Shown here: positions 10,362 through 18,965 of the stretch, piece by piece
Position numbering within the stretch: position 1 is the first letter of the stretch
Layout: each line of letters starts with the position of its first letter
Assembly (NCBI GenBank): GCA_024642775.1
Contig: JAHEAL010000001.1
Coordinates: 92,586-156,585 of the forward strand
DNA length: 64,000 bases
Reading direction: 5' to 3'
Source: Nitrosomonadales bacterium
GTDB taxonomy: Bacteria; Pseudomonadota; Gammaproteobacteria; Burkholderiales; Methylophilaceae
Notes under the pieces: model-generated
Told to the model about the DNA's origin: nothing
What the model saw: only the letters and a program-made list of their open reading frames with translations
The model's database searches: none
Position numbers and translations under genes: made by a program

Positions 10362-10987
10362 ATAACATAAAAGTTAAAATTTGCGGAATAACTAATCTAC
10401 AGGACGCGATGGTTGCTATTGATTGCGGTGCAGACGCTCTCGGTTTTGTTTTTTTCGAAAAAAGTGCTCGTTATTGTAATCCAGAGAAAGCGCATGAAAT
10501 TGTTAGACAATTACCCCCATTTATTTCCGTGGTAGGACTTTTTGTAGATGGTGATAAGGATACTATTCAAAAGATACTCGATAAAAATTTTTTGAATGTT
10601 CTGCAATTTCACGGTTCAGAGTCAAGTGCCTATTGCAGCTCATTTAATTTTCCATTTATTAAAGTAATTCCAGCAAAAAAAGATTTAGATATCACAAAAT
10701 ATAGCACTGATTTTATTGACGCGAAGGCTTTTCTCATTGATACTTTTGATAGCGAAAGCTTTGGTGGTACTGGAAAAACCTTTGATTGGTCATTAATCCC
10801 TAAAAATCTAGCAAAACCATTAATTATTGCGGGCGGGTTAAATGAAAAAAATGTCGTTGAACTTATTAATTTGGCAAAACCTTATGCAGTGGATGTTAGT
10901 GGGGGAGTCGAAGATGGCCAAAAAGGTATAAAAGATAAAATTTTAATGAAAACATTTATTAAGGCAGTAAAGTATGCAGAATTATAA
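10358..10987 (+). CDS. trpF: phosphoribosylanthranilate isomerase
   Basis: Cytoplasmic (beta/alpha)8-barrel enzyme of tryptophan synthesis, 209 aa. The start [12 protein letters not shown] carries the catalytic cysteine, and the phosphate-binding segments [14 protein letters not shown] and VDVSGGVE follow in order. The barrel is complete and monofunctional, with no trpC fusion. It overlaps truA by 4 bases and trpB by 14 bases. trpF-trpB-trpA stand apart from trpEGDC, which are not in this window. Confidence 0.97.
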   Translation: MNNIKVKICGITNLQDAMVAIDCGADALGFVFFEKSARYCNPEKAHEIVRQLPPFISVVGLFVDGDKDTIQKILDKNFLNVLQFHGSESSAYCSSFNFPFIKVIPAKKDLDITKYSTDFIDAKAFLIDTFDSESFGGTGKTFDWSLIPKNLAKPLIIAGGLNEKNVVELINLAKPYAVDVSGGVEDGQKGIKDKILMKTFIKAVKYAEL

Positions 10988-12176
10988 TTTCCCTGACATT
11001 GATGGACATTTTGGACCTTATGGAGGAACATTCGTTGCTGAGACACTCATCGAGGCATTAGATGAGCTTAAGGAGATGTATGCTAAATATCGAGATGATA
11101 AAGATTTTTTAGCTGAATTTAATCACGATCTTAAGCATTTTGTTGGTCGACCCAGCCCTATTTATTTTGCAGAACGCTTAACTAATAAAATTGGTGGTGC
11201 AAAAATATATTTTAAAAGGGAAGATTTAAATCATACCGGTGCACATAAAGTCAATAACACGGTCGGACAGGCATTGCTTGCAAAAAAAATGGGAAAACCA
11301 AGAGTTATTGCAGAAACCGGGGCTGGACAGCATGGTGTAGCAACTGCAACAATTGCGGCAAGATTAGGCCTAGAATGTGTCGTTTATATGGGTGCTGAAG
11401 ATGTTAAACGTCAAAGTCCTAATGTGTATCGAATGAAGTTATTAGGTGCAACCGTTATCCCGGTCGAAAGTGGCTCCAAAACGTTAAAAGATGCATTAAA
11501 TGAAGCGCTTAGGGATTGGGTAACAAATGTAAGTAATACCTTTTATATTATTGGCACAGTTGCCGGACCTCATCCCTATCCGATGATGGTAAGAGATTTT
11601 AACTCCGTTGTGGGAAAAGAGGCTATAACACAAATGGATGAGCTTGTAGGCTCTCAACCAGATGCAGTCGTTGCTTGTGTTGGAGGCGGATCGAATGCGA
11701 TGGGTATTTTTTACCCGTATATTTCCTTCAAAGATACAAGGCTAATTGGTGTTGAGGCAGCTGGTGATGGAATCGAGACTGGAAGACATGCTGCTCCACT
11801 GACCGCAAATAGCCCTATTGGTGTTTTACACGGTAATAGAACTTATATGATGCAAAATGAAGAAGGACAAATCATTGAAACCCACTCTGTTTCTGCTGGG
11901 CTTGACTATCCTGGTGTTGGCCCAGAACACTCCTGGTTGAAAGATATCGGCCGTGCGGAGTATGTAGCAATTAAGGACGATGAAGCATTAGCAGCTTTCC
12001 ACAATTTGTGCCGAACGGAGGGAATTATTCCAGCTTTGGAGACCAGCCATGCAATAGCTTATGCTGAAAAACTTGCTAAGGAAATGGGACCAGATAAAAC
12101 CATCTTAGTAAATTTATCTGGAAGAGGGGATAAAGACATAAACACAGTAGCAGGTATAGCTGGAATCAAAATTTAG
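10974..12176 (+). CDS. trpB: tryptophan synthase beta subunit
   Basis: PLP enzyme condensing indole and serine, 400 aa, the normal TrpB1 length. The PLP lysine is in HTGAHKVNN, the glycine-rich phosphate cup is [10 protein letters not shown], and the ending contains [10 protein letters not shown]. It starts inside the trpF 3' end (14-base overlap) and is 8 bases ahead of trpA, so the two subunits are probably made stoichiometrically. Confidence 0.98.
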   Translation: MQNYNFPDIDGHFGPYGGTFVAETLIEALDELKEMYAKYRDDKDFLAEFNHDLKHFVGRPSPIYFAERLTNKIGGAKIYFKREDLNHTGAHKVNNTVGQALLAKKMGKPRVIAETGAGQHGVATATIAARLGLECVVYMGAEDVKRQSPNVYRMKLLGATVIPVESGSKTLKDALNEALRDWVTNVSNTFYIIGTVAGPHPYPMMVRDFNSVVGKEAITQMDELVGSQPDAVVACVGGGSNAMGIFYPYISFKDTRLIGVEAAGDGIETGRHAAPLTANSPIGVLHGNRTYMMQNEEGQIIETHSVSAGLDYPGVGPEHSWLKDIGRAEYVAIKDDEALAAFHNLCRTEGIIPALETSHAIAYAEKLAKEMGPDKTILVNLSGRGDKDINTVAGIAGIKI

Positions 12177-12184
12177 GAAAGTAA

Positions 12185-12976
12185 ATGAGCAGAATAGAAC
12201 AAGTATTTAAAGATCTAAAAAAACAAAACAAAAAGGCTTTGATTCCATTTATTACTGCAGGGGATCCTTCTGTTGATTTAACCTTAAAAATACTACATCA
12301 AATGGTAAAGTCAGGCGCTGATATGATTGAAATTGGAATTCCTTTTTCTGATCCTATGGCAGATGGTCCAGTCATTCAAAGAGCCAGTGAGCGTGCATTA
12401 GCAAATAATGTTGGAATTAAAAAAACTTTTGAAATTGTTAAAGACTTCAGATCAACCAATAAAACAACCCCGATTATTTTAATGGGCTATGCTAATCCAA
12501 TAGAGGCAATTGGACTCGATCAATTTTTAACGCTTTGCAAAGATTCGGATATTGACGGTGTGATTACTGTAGATTATCCGCCTGAAGAGTCAGAGAATTA
12601 CGTAAAAAAACTGAAAGAAATTAATGTTGACGCAATATTTTTATTAGCTCCTACAACTGAAAAACAAAGAATTGAGAAGATAATTAAACAAGCTAGTGGT
12701 TTTTTGTATTATGTTTCACTAAAAGGCGTAACTGGTGCTCAAAATATAGATATTGACCAAGTTAAAGGTAGAGTCCATGAAATTAAAGAACTTACAAATC
12801 TGCCAGTTGCAGTCGGCTTCGGTGTTAGAGATCCTGAGACCGCAAAAAAAGTGGCTGAATTTTCTGACGCGGTTGTGATCGGAAGCAGAATAATTCAAGA
12901 GGTTGAGTCATCAAGCGAGGATAACCTTATTCCAAATATTGCTAGCATTGTTGAGTCAATAAAGGAGGCAATTTAA
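12185..12976 (+). CDS. trpA: tryptophan synthase alpha subunit
   Basis: Cleaves indole-3-glycerol phosphate to indole, which is channelled to TrpB. The protein is 263 aa. The catalytic glutamate is in [19 protein letters not shown] and the second catalytic aspartate is in the same segment; the phosphate-binding loop [10 protein letters not shown] is near the C-terminus. A GGAAAG-like ribosome site precedes the ATG. accD follows after one base. Confidence 0.98.
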   Translation: MSRIEQVFKDLKKQNKKALIPFITAGDPSVDLTLKILHQMVKSGADMIEIGIPFSDPMADGPVIQRASERALANNVGIKKTFEIVKDFRSTNKTTPIILMGYANPIEAIGLDQFLTLCKDSDIDGVITVDYPPEESENYVKKLKEINVDAIFLLAPTTEKQRIEKIIKQASGFLYYVSLKGVTGAQNIDIDQVKGRVHEIKELTNLPVAVGFGVRDPETAKKVAEFSDAVVIGSRIIQEVESSSEDNLIPNIASIVESIKEAI

Positions 12977-12977
12977 T

Positions 12978-13832
12978 ATGAGTTGGTTGAAAAATGTAAT
13001 TCCTCCAAAGATTAAGAAGATTGTTGGAACTGTCAAAAAAAGAGTGCCAGACGGTATTTGGCATAAATGTAAATCTTGTCAGACCGCCCTGTATAACTCC
13101 GACCTTGAAAAAAATTTATATGTTTGCCCAAAATGTGATCATCATCATAGATTACCAGCCAAAGAGAGATTAAAGCTTTTATTTGACACTGTTGGCCAAA
13201 AAGAAATCTTACAAAATATTAAGCCTAAAGATCCGCTCAATTTTGTTGATACAGCACCTTATAAAGATAAGTTAGCTGAATCCCAAGAAAAATTTCAAAC
13301 AAATGAGGCATTGATCGTCCTAACTGGAAAGATTGAGTCTGTTCCAGTCACTGCTGCAGCCTTTGAATTTTCATTCATGGGAGGTTCTATGGGAGCCGCA
13401 GTAGGAGAAAGATTTGTTAAAGCTGTAGAATTCTCAATTGAGAATAAGACTCCCTTCATTTGTTTTTCTGCAAGCGGAGGTGCAAGAATGCAGGAAGGTT
13501 TATTCTCATTAATGCAAATGGCAAAAACTAGCGCAGCATTAACATCCTTAAGTAAAGCTAAACTTCCTTTCATCTCAATTTTAACTGATCCAACGATGGG
13601 AGGCGTTTCTGCAAGCTTTGCAATGTTGGGCGATGTAATTATTGCAGAACCTAATGCACTCATTGGTTTTGCAGGACCTAGAGTTATTGAGCAAACTGTT
13701 CGAGAAAAGTTACCTAGCGGTTTTCAAAGAGCAGAATTTCTTTTAGAGCATGGGGCAATTGATTTCATTGTTGATCGTCGTGAGATGCGAAAATCATTGG
13801 TAAATATTATTACAAAACTAAATAGGCCTTAA
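12978..13832 (+). CDS. accD: acetyl-CoA carboxylase carboxyltransferase beta subunit
   Basis: Transfers the carboxyl group from biotin to acetyl-CoA in fatty acid synthesis, together with AccA. It has 284 aa. The N-terminal zinc ribbon is visible as [12 protein letters not shown]...[10 protein letters not shown] (about residues 31-56), followed by the crotonase-like carboxyltransferase fold with [11 protein letters not shown] and the [11 protein letters not shown] segment. AGGAGG-like bases lie ahead of the ATG. The TAA is followed directly, in the same frame, by the folC TTG start. Confidence 0.98.
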   Translation: MSWLKNVIPPKIKKIVGTVKKRVPDGIWHKCKSCQTALYNSDLEKNLYVCPKCDHHHRLPAKERLKLLFDTVGQKEILQNIKPKDPLNFVDTAPYKDKLAESQEKFQTNEALIVLTGKIESVPVTAAAFEFSFMGGSMGAAVGERFVKAVEFSIENKTPFICFSASGGARMQEGLFSLMQMAKTSAALTSLSKAKLPFISILTDPTMGGVSASFAMLGDVIIAEPNALIGFAGPRVIEQTVREKLPSGFQRAEFLLEHGAIDFIVDRREMRKSLVNIITKLNRP

Positions 13833-15080
13833 TTGACCTCCAGTCTTGAAACATTACTTTCTCATCTTGAGCTTAGAACAAGTAAATTAATTGACCTAAA
13901 CTTAGAGCGAGTATTGCAGTTAAAAGATAGATTATCTATTAACCCAAGATTTAAAATTATTACCGTTGCAGGAACTAACGGAAAAGGGAGCATTTGTTTT
14001 TATTTAAACGAGTTTTTACTTAAAAAAAATAATTTAAATGTAGGGCTTTACACCTCACCACATTTTTTTAAATTTAACGAACGTATAAAAATTAATGGTA
14101 ATGACGTTACCGATCAGGAGTTAGTTGATGCGATTAATTTAATTTTAAAAAATGATAAAGATCAACATTTAACGTATTTTGAAATCACAACACTGGCTGC
14201 AATAATTATTTTTGAAAAATATAAGATTGATATAGCGATTCTCGAGGTTGGTTTAGGTGGGAGACTTGATGCTGTCAACGCATTTGATTCTAATATTTCA
14301 ATTATTTCATCTATTGGTATGGATCATACTGAGTACTTAGGAAATACTATTAATAAAATAGCCTATGAAAAGTCAGGGGTAATGAGGCCTGAAAAAATAT
14401 GTATTATTGGAGAGGAAATCAATAATTTAGCACTTATCGAAGCTGCAGATAAAGTGAAAGCAAAAGCTTTTATTTATAATAAAGATTTCTCTTATAAAAG
14501 TATCACCAAAATTTTTAATAAGAAAACCTCAAATCACCACAATATTCTCAATAAAGATGAAATTTCAAAGAAAAATTTATCTTGTGCAGTATTTGCTCTT
14601 CAAGAACTTGGATTTAATTATGAATATGAGGATTTTATTGATGTTGCAAATAAAATTTTTTTTGGCAGATTTAATGTCATTGCAGAGTACCCTGAAGTAA
14701 TTATTGATGTCGCTCATAATGAAGATAGCTTAAAAAATCTGGTTATTAAAATTAATAAACTTCCTAAAAAGAGAACGCGGTTTATTTTTTCAATTTTAAA
14801 AGATAAAAATTTTAAAGATTTGGTTAGTATATTTAATACCTTGGATAATGATTTTGATTGGTTCATTGCCCCTCTTAACACTGATAGAGCTGAGGGGGTT
14901 AATACAATAAACTCCGCGTTAACAAAGTCAGGCCATAAGGCTATTTATCAATTTAATTCTATTAATGAAGCCTACAAACAGGCTTATAAGGCCTCTGGAA
15001 AAGATGATAGAATAATTGTATTCGGCAGTTTTTATGTAATTAGTGAAGTTTTTAAAGGCCAAGATTATGTCAATAAATAA
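13833..15080 (+). CDS. folC: folylpolyglutamate / dihydrofolate synthase
   Basis: Mur-ligase family enzyme that adds glutamate to dihydropteroate and folates; 415 aa. The P-loop TVAGTNGKGS is at about residues 44-53, and the lysine- and histidine-containing KSGVMRPEK and IDVAHNEDS segments follow. The start is TTG at 13833, immediately after the accD TAA. The N-terminus TSSLETLLSHLELRTSKLIDLNLERV aligns with the start of other FolC proteins, so TTG is well supported. Charged folates also feed the fhs reaction encoded at 37525. Confidence 0.95.
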   Translation: MTSSLETLLSHLELRTSKLIDLNLERVLQLKDRLSINPRFKIITVAGTNGKGSICFYLNEFLLKKNNLNVGLYTSPHFFKFNERIKINGNDVTDQELVDAINLILKNDKDQHLTYFEITTLAAIIIFEKYKIDIAILEVGLGGRLDAVNAFDSNISIISSIGMDHTEYLGNTINKIAYEKSGVMRPEKICIIGEEINNLALIEAADKVKAKAFIYNKDFSYKSITKIFNKKTSNHHNILNKDEISKKNLSCAVFALQELGFNYEYEDFIDVANKIFFGRFNVIAEYPEVIIDVAHNEDSLKNLVIKINKLPKKRTRFIFSILKDKNFKDLVSIFNTLDNDFDWFIAPLNTDRAEGVNTINSALTKSGHKAIYQFNSINEAYKQAYKASGKDDRIIVFGSFYVISEVFKGQDYVNK

Positions 15081-15531
15081 AGATGACCCATTCTCAGAAG
15101 CGATACAGTTAAAAAAAGCTAAGAGAAGACTCATTGGTGCAATTATCATTTTTGTTTTCTTACTGGTACTATCCATCTTTTTTATTGAAGACCGTTCACT
15201 TTTAAATGAAAAAGATCTTAAAATTTCCTTCATAGATGAAAATAACCACCCAATTGATGAAATTATCGATGAGGTATCCTCAGAAATATCATCATCTAGC
15301 TATTATATTCAGGTCGGAATTTTCTCTGACCTGATGAAGACAAAACAACTGTCTGAAAATATAAAAAAAAAAGGAGTGGATTGTAGTATAGATAAATTGC
15401 AGATCAAAGACAAAGAAATGTACCGTATTAAAACTATAAGCTATGAATCTTTTTCTGATGCTGAAAAAATTTTAGAAATCTTACAAAGTAATAAAGTAGG
15501 TGGCATCATAAAAAATAATAATAATTTATGA
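15067..15531 (+). CDS. dedD: SPOR-domain membrane protein (DedD-like)
   Basis: A 154-aa protein with a short cytoplasmic N-terminus, one membrane segment (about residues 24-42, LIGAIIIFVFLLVLSIFFI) and a periplasmic C-terminal SPOR domain beginning near SYYIQVGIFSDLMKTKQL. SPOR domains bind denuded peptidoglycan at division septa. A GTG at 15043 would extend it by 8 residues, but the ATG at 15067 has an AAAGG 8 bases upstream and gives a normal start. It overlaps folC by 14 bases and is followed by cvpA, the standard folC-dedD-cvpA-purF order. Confidence 0.86.
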   Translation: MSINKDDPFSEAIQLKKAKRRLIGAIIIFVFLLVLSIFFIEDRSLLNEKDLKISFIDENNHPIDEIIDEVSSEISSSSYYIQVGIFSDLMKTKQLSENIKKKGVDCSIDKLQIKDKEMYRIKTISYESFSDAEKILEILQSNKVGGIIKNNNNL

Positions 15532-16043
15532 CCACTTTTGACTATTTTGTTTTATTTGTTTTATTAGTTTCATCTCTGTATGGTTTTTATAGGGGGTTAG
15601 TAAAAGAAGTTCTATCAATTGTGGGTTTGGTGTTATCTTTTTATCTTGCTTCACGATACTCTGATTTACTTATTGGATTGCTGCCTATTAATGAGCCAGC
15701 TGAATGGGCAAACCTTTTTGCTTTTATAGTTATTTTTATCTCTACGTTAATTTTTTTCTCAATTTTATCTAAGTTGATTACTAAAATTATTAAAGCTTCC
15801 GGATTGAGTTTCTTAAATCGAATTCTTGGAATGAGTTTTGGTATCCTAAGAGGATTATTTTTTATTTTATTGCTTGTTTATGTTGCTAATCTAATACCAT
15901 TCATAAATCTGATTAATAAAGAAAATTCAATTCTTATGCCATTTTTAGATCCAATCTTTGCAATTGTTTTGGACTATTTGCCAAAATACCAGCCAACCCA
16001 TGTAGAATATGAATATCAAGAAATTACTAGGGAGTTATTCTAA
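15528..16043 (+). CDS. cvpA: CvpA family inner-membrane protein
   Basis: A 171-aa integral membrane protein with about four hydrophobic segments, starting TTFDYFVLFVLLVSSLYGFYRGLVKE, which is characteristic of CvpA. The family is required for colicin V production in E. coli and for envelope stress tolerance elsewhere; its molecular role is unsettled. It overlaps the SPOR gene by 4 bases (ATGA) and shares its last base with the purF start (TAATG). Confidence 0.92.
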   Translation: MTTFDYFVLFVLLVSSLYGFYRGLVKEVLSIVGLVLSFYLASRYSDLLIGLLPINEPAEWANLFAFIVIFISTLIFFSILSKLITKIIKASGLSFLNRILGMSFGILRGLFFILLLVYVANLIPFINLINKENSILMPFLDPIFAIVLDYLPKYQPTHVEYEYQEITRELF

Positions 16044-17593
16044 TGTGTGGAGTCATTGGTATTGTCTCTAATAATCCTGTAAATCAGTTGCTCTATGATG
16101 GCTTACTGGTTCTTCAACATAGGGGCCAAGATGCTGCTGGAATTGTTACTACAGATGGTAACAGGTTCTATATGCACAAAAATAATGGCCTCGTAAAAGA
16201 TGTTTTCCAAACGCGACACATGCGAAATCTTATTGGAAATGCCGGTATAGCACATGTGCGTTACCCAACAGCTGGTTCATCATCAGCTGCTGAAGCTCAA
16301 CCTTTTTATGTAAATTCACCTTTTGGAATTGTGTTAGGCCATAACGGAAACCTTACTAATTCAGATAAACTCAAGGAAGATATGTTTAAACAGGATTTGA
16401 GGCATATTAATACCAACTCAGATTCTGAAGTATTGATTAATGTTTTAGCTCATGAATTGGTTGAGTCATCAAAAAAAAGTGTTTTAACGTCTGATGTTAT
16501 TTTCGATGCGGTAACATCTTTATATCATAGATGTAATGGAGCATTTGCAGTTGTTTCGATGATAGCCAACTTTGGTCTCTTGGCTTTCCGAGATCAGCAT
16601 GGTATTAGACCCCTGGTTATAGGTAAAAGGGATACTGAGGATGGACCAGAATATGTAGTTGCTTCAGAAAGTGTTGCTTTGGATGTTCTCGGATTTGAGC
16701 TCCTTAGAGACGTGGAGCCAGGAGAAGCTATTTTTATAGATCTCAATGGTAACTTTTTTTCTAAGAAATGTGTTTCAAATAAGAAGAAAAGTCCATGTAT
16801 TTTTGAGTATGTTTATTTAGCAAGACCGGATTCTGTTCTTGATGGCATTTCTGTTTATCAAACAAGGTTAAATATGGGCGACTCCTTGGCAAAAAGAATC
16901 AAAGAAAAATGGAAAGATGAAAATATCGATGTTGTTATTCCAATTCCCGATACTAGCAGACCATCTGCACTTCAAGTGGCATTAAAATTAAATATTGATT
17001 TTAAAGAAGGATTTGTTAAAAATAGGTACATTGGTAGAACGTTTATTATGCCGGGACAAGCTGTTAGAAAAAAATCGGTAAGACAAAAACTTAATCCTAT
17101 AAGTATTGAATTTAAAAATAAAAATGTTCTTCTAATAGATGATTCTATAGTTCGAGGAACAACTTCAAAAGAAATTGTTGAGATGGCTAGGGATGCTGGA
17201 GCAAAAAAAGTCTTTCTTGCATCTGCAGCCCCACCAGTTAAATTTCCAAATGTTTATGGTATCGACATGCCATCACGGAATGAATTAATTGCTTTTAATA
17301 AAACTGAGGTAGAAATATGTAAAGAAATTGGTGCTGATGGAGTAATTTATCAGAATCTTGATGATTTAAAATCAGGAATCAGCAAAGAAAATAAAGTCTT
17401 AACAAACTTTGATTCATCCTGCTTTGATGGAAAATATGTAACCAATGACATTAGTGAGGATTATTTAAATATGATTGAATCTTTAAGGGCAGACTCAAGC
17501 AGTAATCAAAAGCCAAAAAACTCAATTACTCAATTAGATTTAAATCTAATCACTAGCGAAGACAATGATGTCGATGATGTCATTGAGCTATAA
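16043..17593 (+). CDS. purF: amidophosphoribosyltransferase
   Basis: First committed enzyme of purine synthesis: glutamine plus PRPP give phosphoribosylamine. The catalytic cysteine is residue 2 (MCGVIGIV), so no propeptide is removed. The N-terminal Ntn glutaminase domain has HRGQDAAG and SDSEVL, and the C-terminal phosphoribosyltransferase domain has the PRPP loop VLLIDDSIVRGTT. At 516 aa it is full length, with a low-complexity acidic tail. It closes the leuC-purF run; a promoter begins just after its stop. Confidence 0.98.
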   Translation: MCGVIGIVSNNPVNQLLYDGLLVLQHRGQDAAGIVTTDGNRFYMHKNNGLVKDVFQTRHMRNLIGNAGIAHVRYPTAGSSSAAEAQPFYVNSPFGIVLGHNGNLTNSDKLKEDMFKQDLRHINTNSDSEVLINVLAHELVESSKKSVLTSDVIFDAVTSLYHRCNGAFAVVSMIANFGLLAFRDQHGIRPLVIGKRDTEDGPEYVVASESVALDVLGFELLRDVEPGEAIFIDLNGNFFSKKCVSNKKKSPCIFEYVYLARPDSVLDGISVYQTRLNMGDSLAKRIKEKWKDENIDVVIPIPDTSRPSALQVALKLNIDFKEGFVKNRYIGRTFIMPGQAVRKKSVRQKLNPISIEFKNKNVLLIDDSIVRGTTSKEIVEMARDAGAKKVFLASAAPPVKFPNVYGIDMPSRNELIAFNKTEVEICKEIGADGVIYQNLDDLKSGISKENKVLTNFDSSCFDGKYVTNDISEDYLNMIESLRADSSSNQKPKNSITQLDLNLITSEDNDVDDVIEL

Positions 17594-17594
17594 G

Positions 17595-17623
17595 TTGACC
17601 ATTCACAAATTTTTGTCCATAAT
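17595..17623 (+). promoter_or_regulatory. predicted sigma-70 promoter of metZ
   Basis: TTGACC (17595-17600) and CATAAT (17618-17623) are separated by 17 bases. The predicted start of transcription, about 17629-17630, coincides with the first stem of the riboswitch-like RNA described next. The -35 lies only two bases after the purF stop codon. Confidence 0.65.
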
Positions 17624-17628
17624 TTGTT

Positions 17629-17683
17629 TGCGTTGATTTGCACCAGCTTGCTAGCGCATAATTTAATTTAGCTAAACTGAGGA
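17629..17683 (+). ncRNA. probable SAM-II riboswitch upstream of metZ
   Basis: The leader has the architecture of the SAM-II (metA-motif) aptamer. P1 is a 6-bp stem, TGCGTT (17629-17634) with AGCGCA (17653-17658). The TGATTT block follows the 5' strand, TTGC (17648-17651) precedes the 3' strand, and an AT-rich linker leads to the conserved GCTAAA (17671-17676) just before GAGGA (17679-17683). AGCT at 17645-17648 can pair with AGCT at 17670-17673, giving a loop-to-tail pseudoknot. The downstream gene is a methionine-synthesis enzyme. Family knowledge: SAM binding hides the ribosome site in such RNAs. Recognition is by memory of the consensus, not by a covariance model. Confidence 0.8.
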
Positions 17684-17699
17684 TTGCCTGTTTTTAAAC

Positions 17700-18872
17700 A
17701 TGCCTAATATGAAAAAAAATACAAAAAATTTTGAAACAGATGCCGTTCGTGCAGGCATTGAAAGATCTCAATTTGGTGAACATTCAGAAGGATTGTTCTT
17801 AACGTCAAGTTTTGTTTTTAAGAATGCTCAGGAGGCGGCTGATCGTTTTTCAGGAAAAACTGATGGTAATGTCTATAGTAGGTTCACTAATCCCACAGTA
17901 AAAAACTTTGAAGACAGGTTGGCGTCGCTTGAAGGAGCGCAGCAATGTATTGCAACATCATCAGGAATGTCAGCAATTTTAGCTACCTTTATGGCGCTAT
18001 GTAAACCCGGCGATCACGTGGTTGCTTCAAAAAGTATTTTTGGAACTTCTATTCAGCTTTTTAATAATTTTTTCTCAAAATGGGGTTTACGGGTAACTTA
18101 TGTTCAGTTATCAGACTTGGAAGCTTGGAAAAATGCTGTTGAAAAAAATACAAAACTTTTTTTTATAGAGACCCCATCAAACCCGTTAACAGAGATTGTA
18201 GATATTCAAAAACTTGCATTAATTTCGAAATCAGCAAAGATTAAATTAATTGTCGATAATTGTTTTTGTACGCCAGCAATTCAGAAGCCTTTGGAGCTTG
18301 GGGCTGATATTGTAATTCACTCAGCAACCAAATATCTTGATGGTCAGGGAAGGTGTCTTGGTGGCGCAGTTCTAGGTAAAAAGAATATTATGAAAAATGT
18401 ATATATTTTTTTAAGAAATTCTGGTGTTACATTGAGTCCATTTAATGCATGGATTTTCCTAAAAGGACTGGAGACTCTTCAAATAAGAATGGAGAGACAG
18501 TCAGAAAATGCACAAAAACTAGCTTCTTATCTTGAGAGTAGTAAAAATATTTCTCGGGTTTTTTATCCCGGTTTAAAAAGTCATGCTCAGTTCAGTATCG
18601 CAAATAAACAGCAAAAACTTGGAGGCGCAGTTCTATCATTTGAAGTCAATGGAGGTAAGAAGGCAGCATGGAAATTGATTAATCAAACTAAATTACTTTC
18701 TATAACTGCAAATTTAGGTGATACCAAAACCACAATAACTCATCCTGCAACAACTACTCATTCAAGATTAACTCAAGCTGAAAGAGATGATTCAGGAGTG
18801 AGCGATAGTCTTATTCGAATAGCTGTTGGCCTTGAAAATATTGAAGATATTAAAGCTGATCTTCACATTTAA
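17700..18872 (+). CDS. metZ: O-succinylhomoserine sulfhydrylase
   Basis: PLP enzyme of the Cys/Met metabolism family making homocysteine directly from O-succinylhomoserine and sulfide; 390 aa. Segments FETDAVRAGIERSQFGEHSEGLFLTSSFVF and NVYSRFTNPTV are typical of MetZ; the PLP lysine is in HSATKYLDGQGR. The ATG at 17700 lies 16 bases after GAGGA, which is long; the second ATG (17709) is further still, and a CTG at 17688 is in frame. Sulfide would come from the cys operon at 30-36 kb. Expression is probably controlled by the SAM-II-like leader. Confidence 0.93.
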   Translation: MPNMKKNTKNFETDAVRAGIERSQFGEHSEGLFLTSSFVFKNAQEAADRFSGKTDGNVYSRFTNPTVKNFEDRLASLEGAQQCIATSSGMSAILATFMALCKPGDHVVASKSIFGTSIQLFNNFFSKWGLRVTYVQLSDLEAWKNAVEKNTKLFFIETPSNPLTEIVDIQKLALISKSAKIKLIVDNCFCTPAIQKPLELGADIVIHSATKYLDGQGRCLGGAVLGKKNIMKNVYIFLRNSGVTLSPFNAWIFLKGLETLQIRMERQSENAQKLASYLESSKNISRVFYPGLKSHAQFSIANKQQKLGGAVLSFEVNGGKKAAWKLINQTKLLSITANLGDTKTTITHPATTTHSRLTQAERDDSGVSDSLIRIAVGLENIEDIKADLHI

Positions 18873-18906
18873 CTTATCACTACTTTAAACACTTTTACCC
18901 AGTCAT

Positions 18907-18929
18907 TTAGCGCTAAGCCATGCTAAAAT
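18907..18929 (+). promoter_or_regulatory. predicted gyrA promoter with overlapping palindrome
   Basis: An extended -10 element, TG-C-TAAAAT, has its hexamer at 18924-18929, with no good -35. Directly upstream is the perfect palindrome TTAGCGCTAA (18907-18916), and TTTAGC (18906-18911) is repeated inverted as GCTAAA (18922-18927). The rest of the 93-base gap between metZ and gyrA is AT-rich with no terminator seen. Confidence 0.45.
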
Positions 18930-18965
18930 AAAGGTAATATTTATAATAAAATTTACACAAATTAT

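Noticed and set aside
10358-12976. Possible trp attenuator or leader peptide
   Set aside because: trpF, trpB and trpA are embedded in a continuous run with overlaps; there is no leader space.
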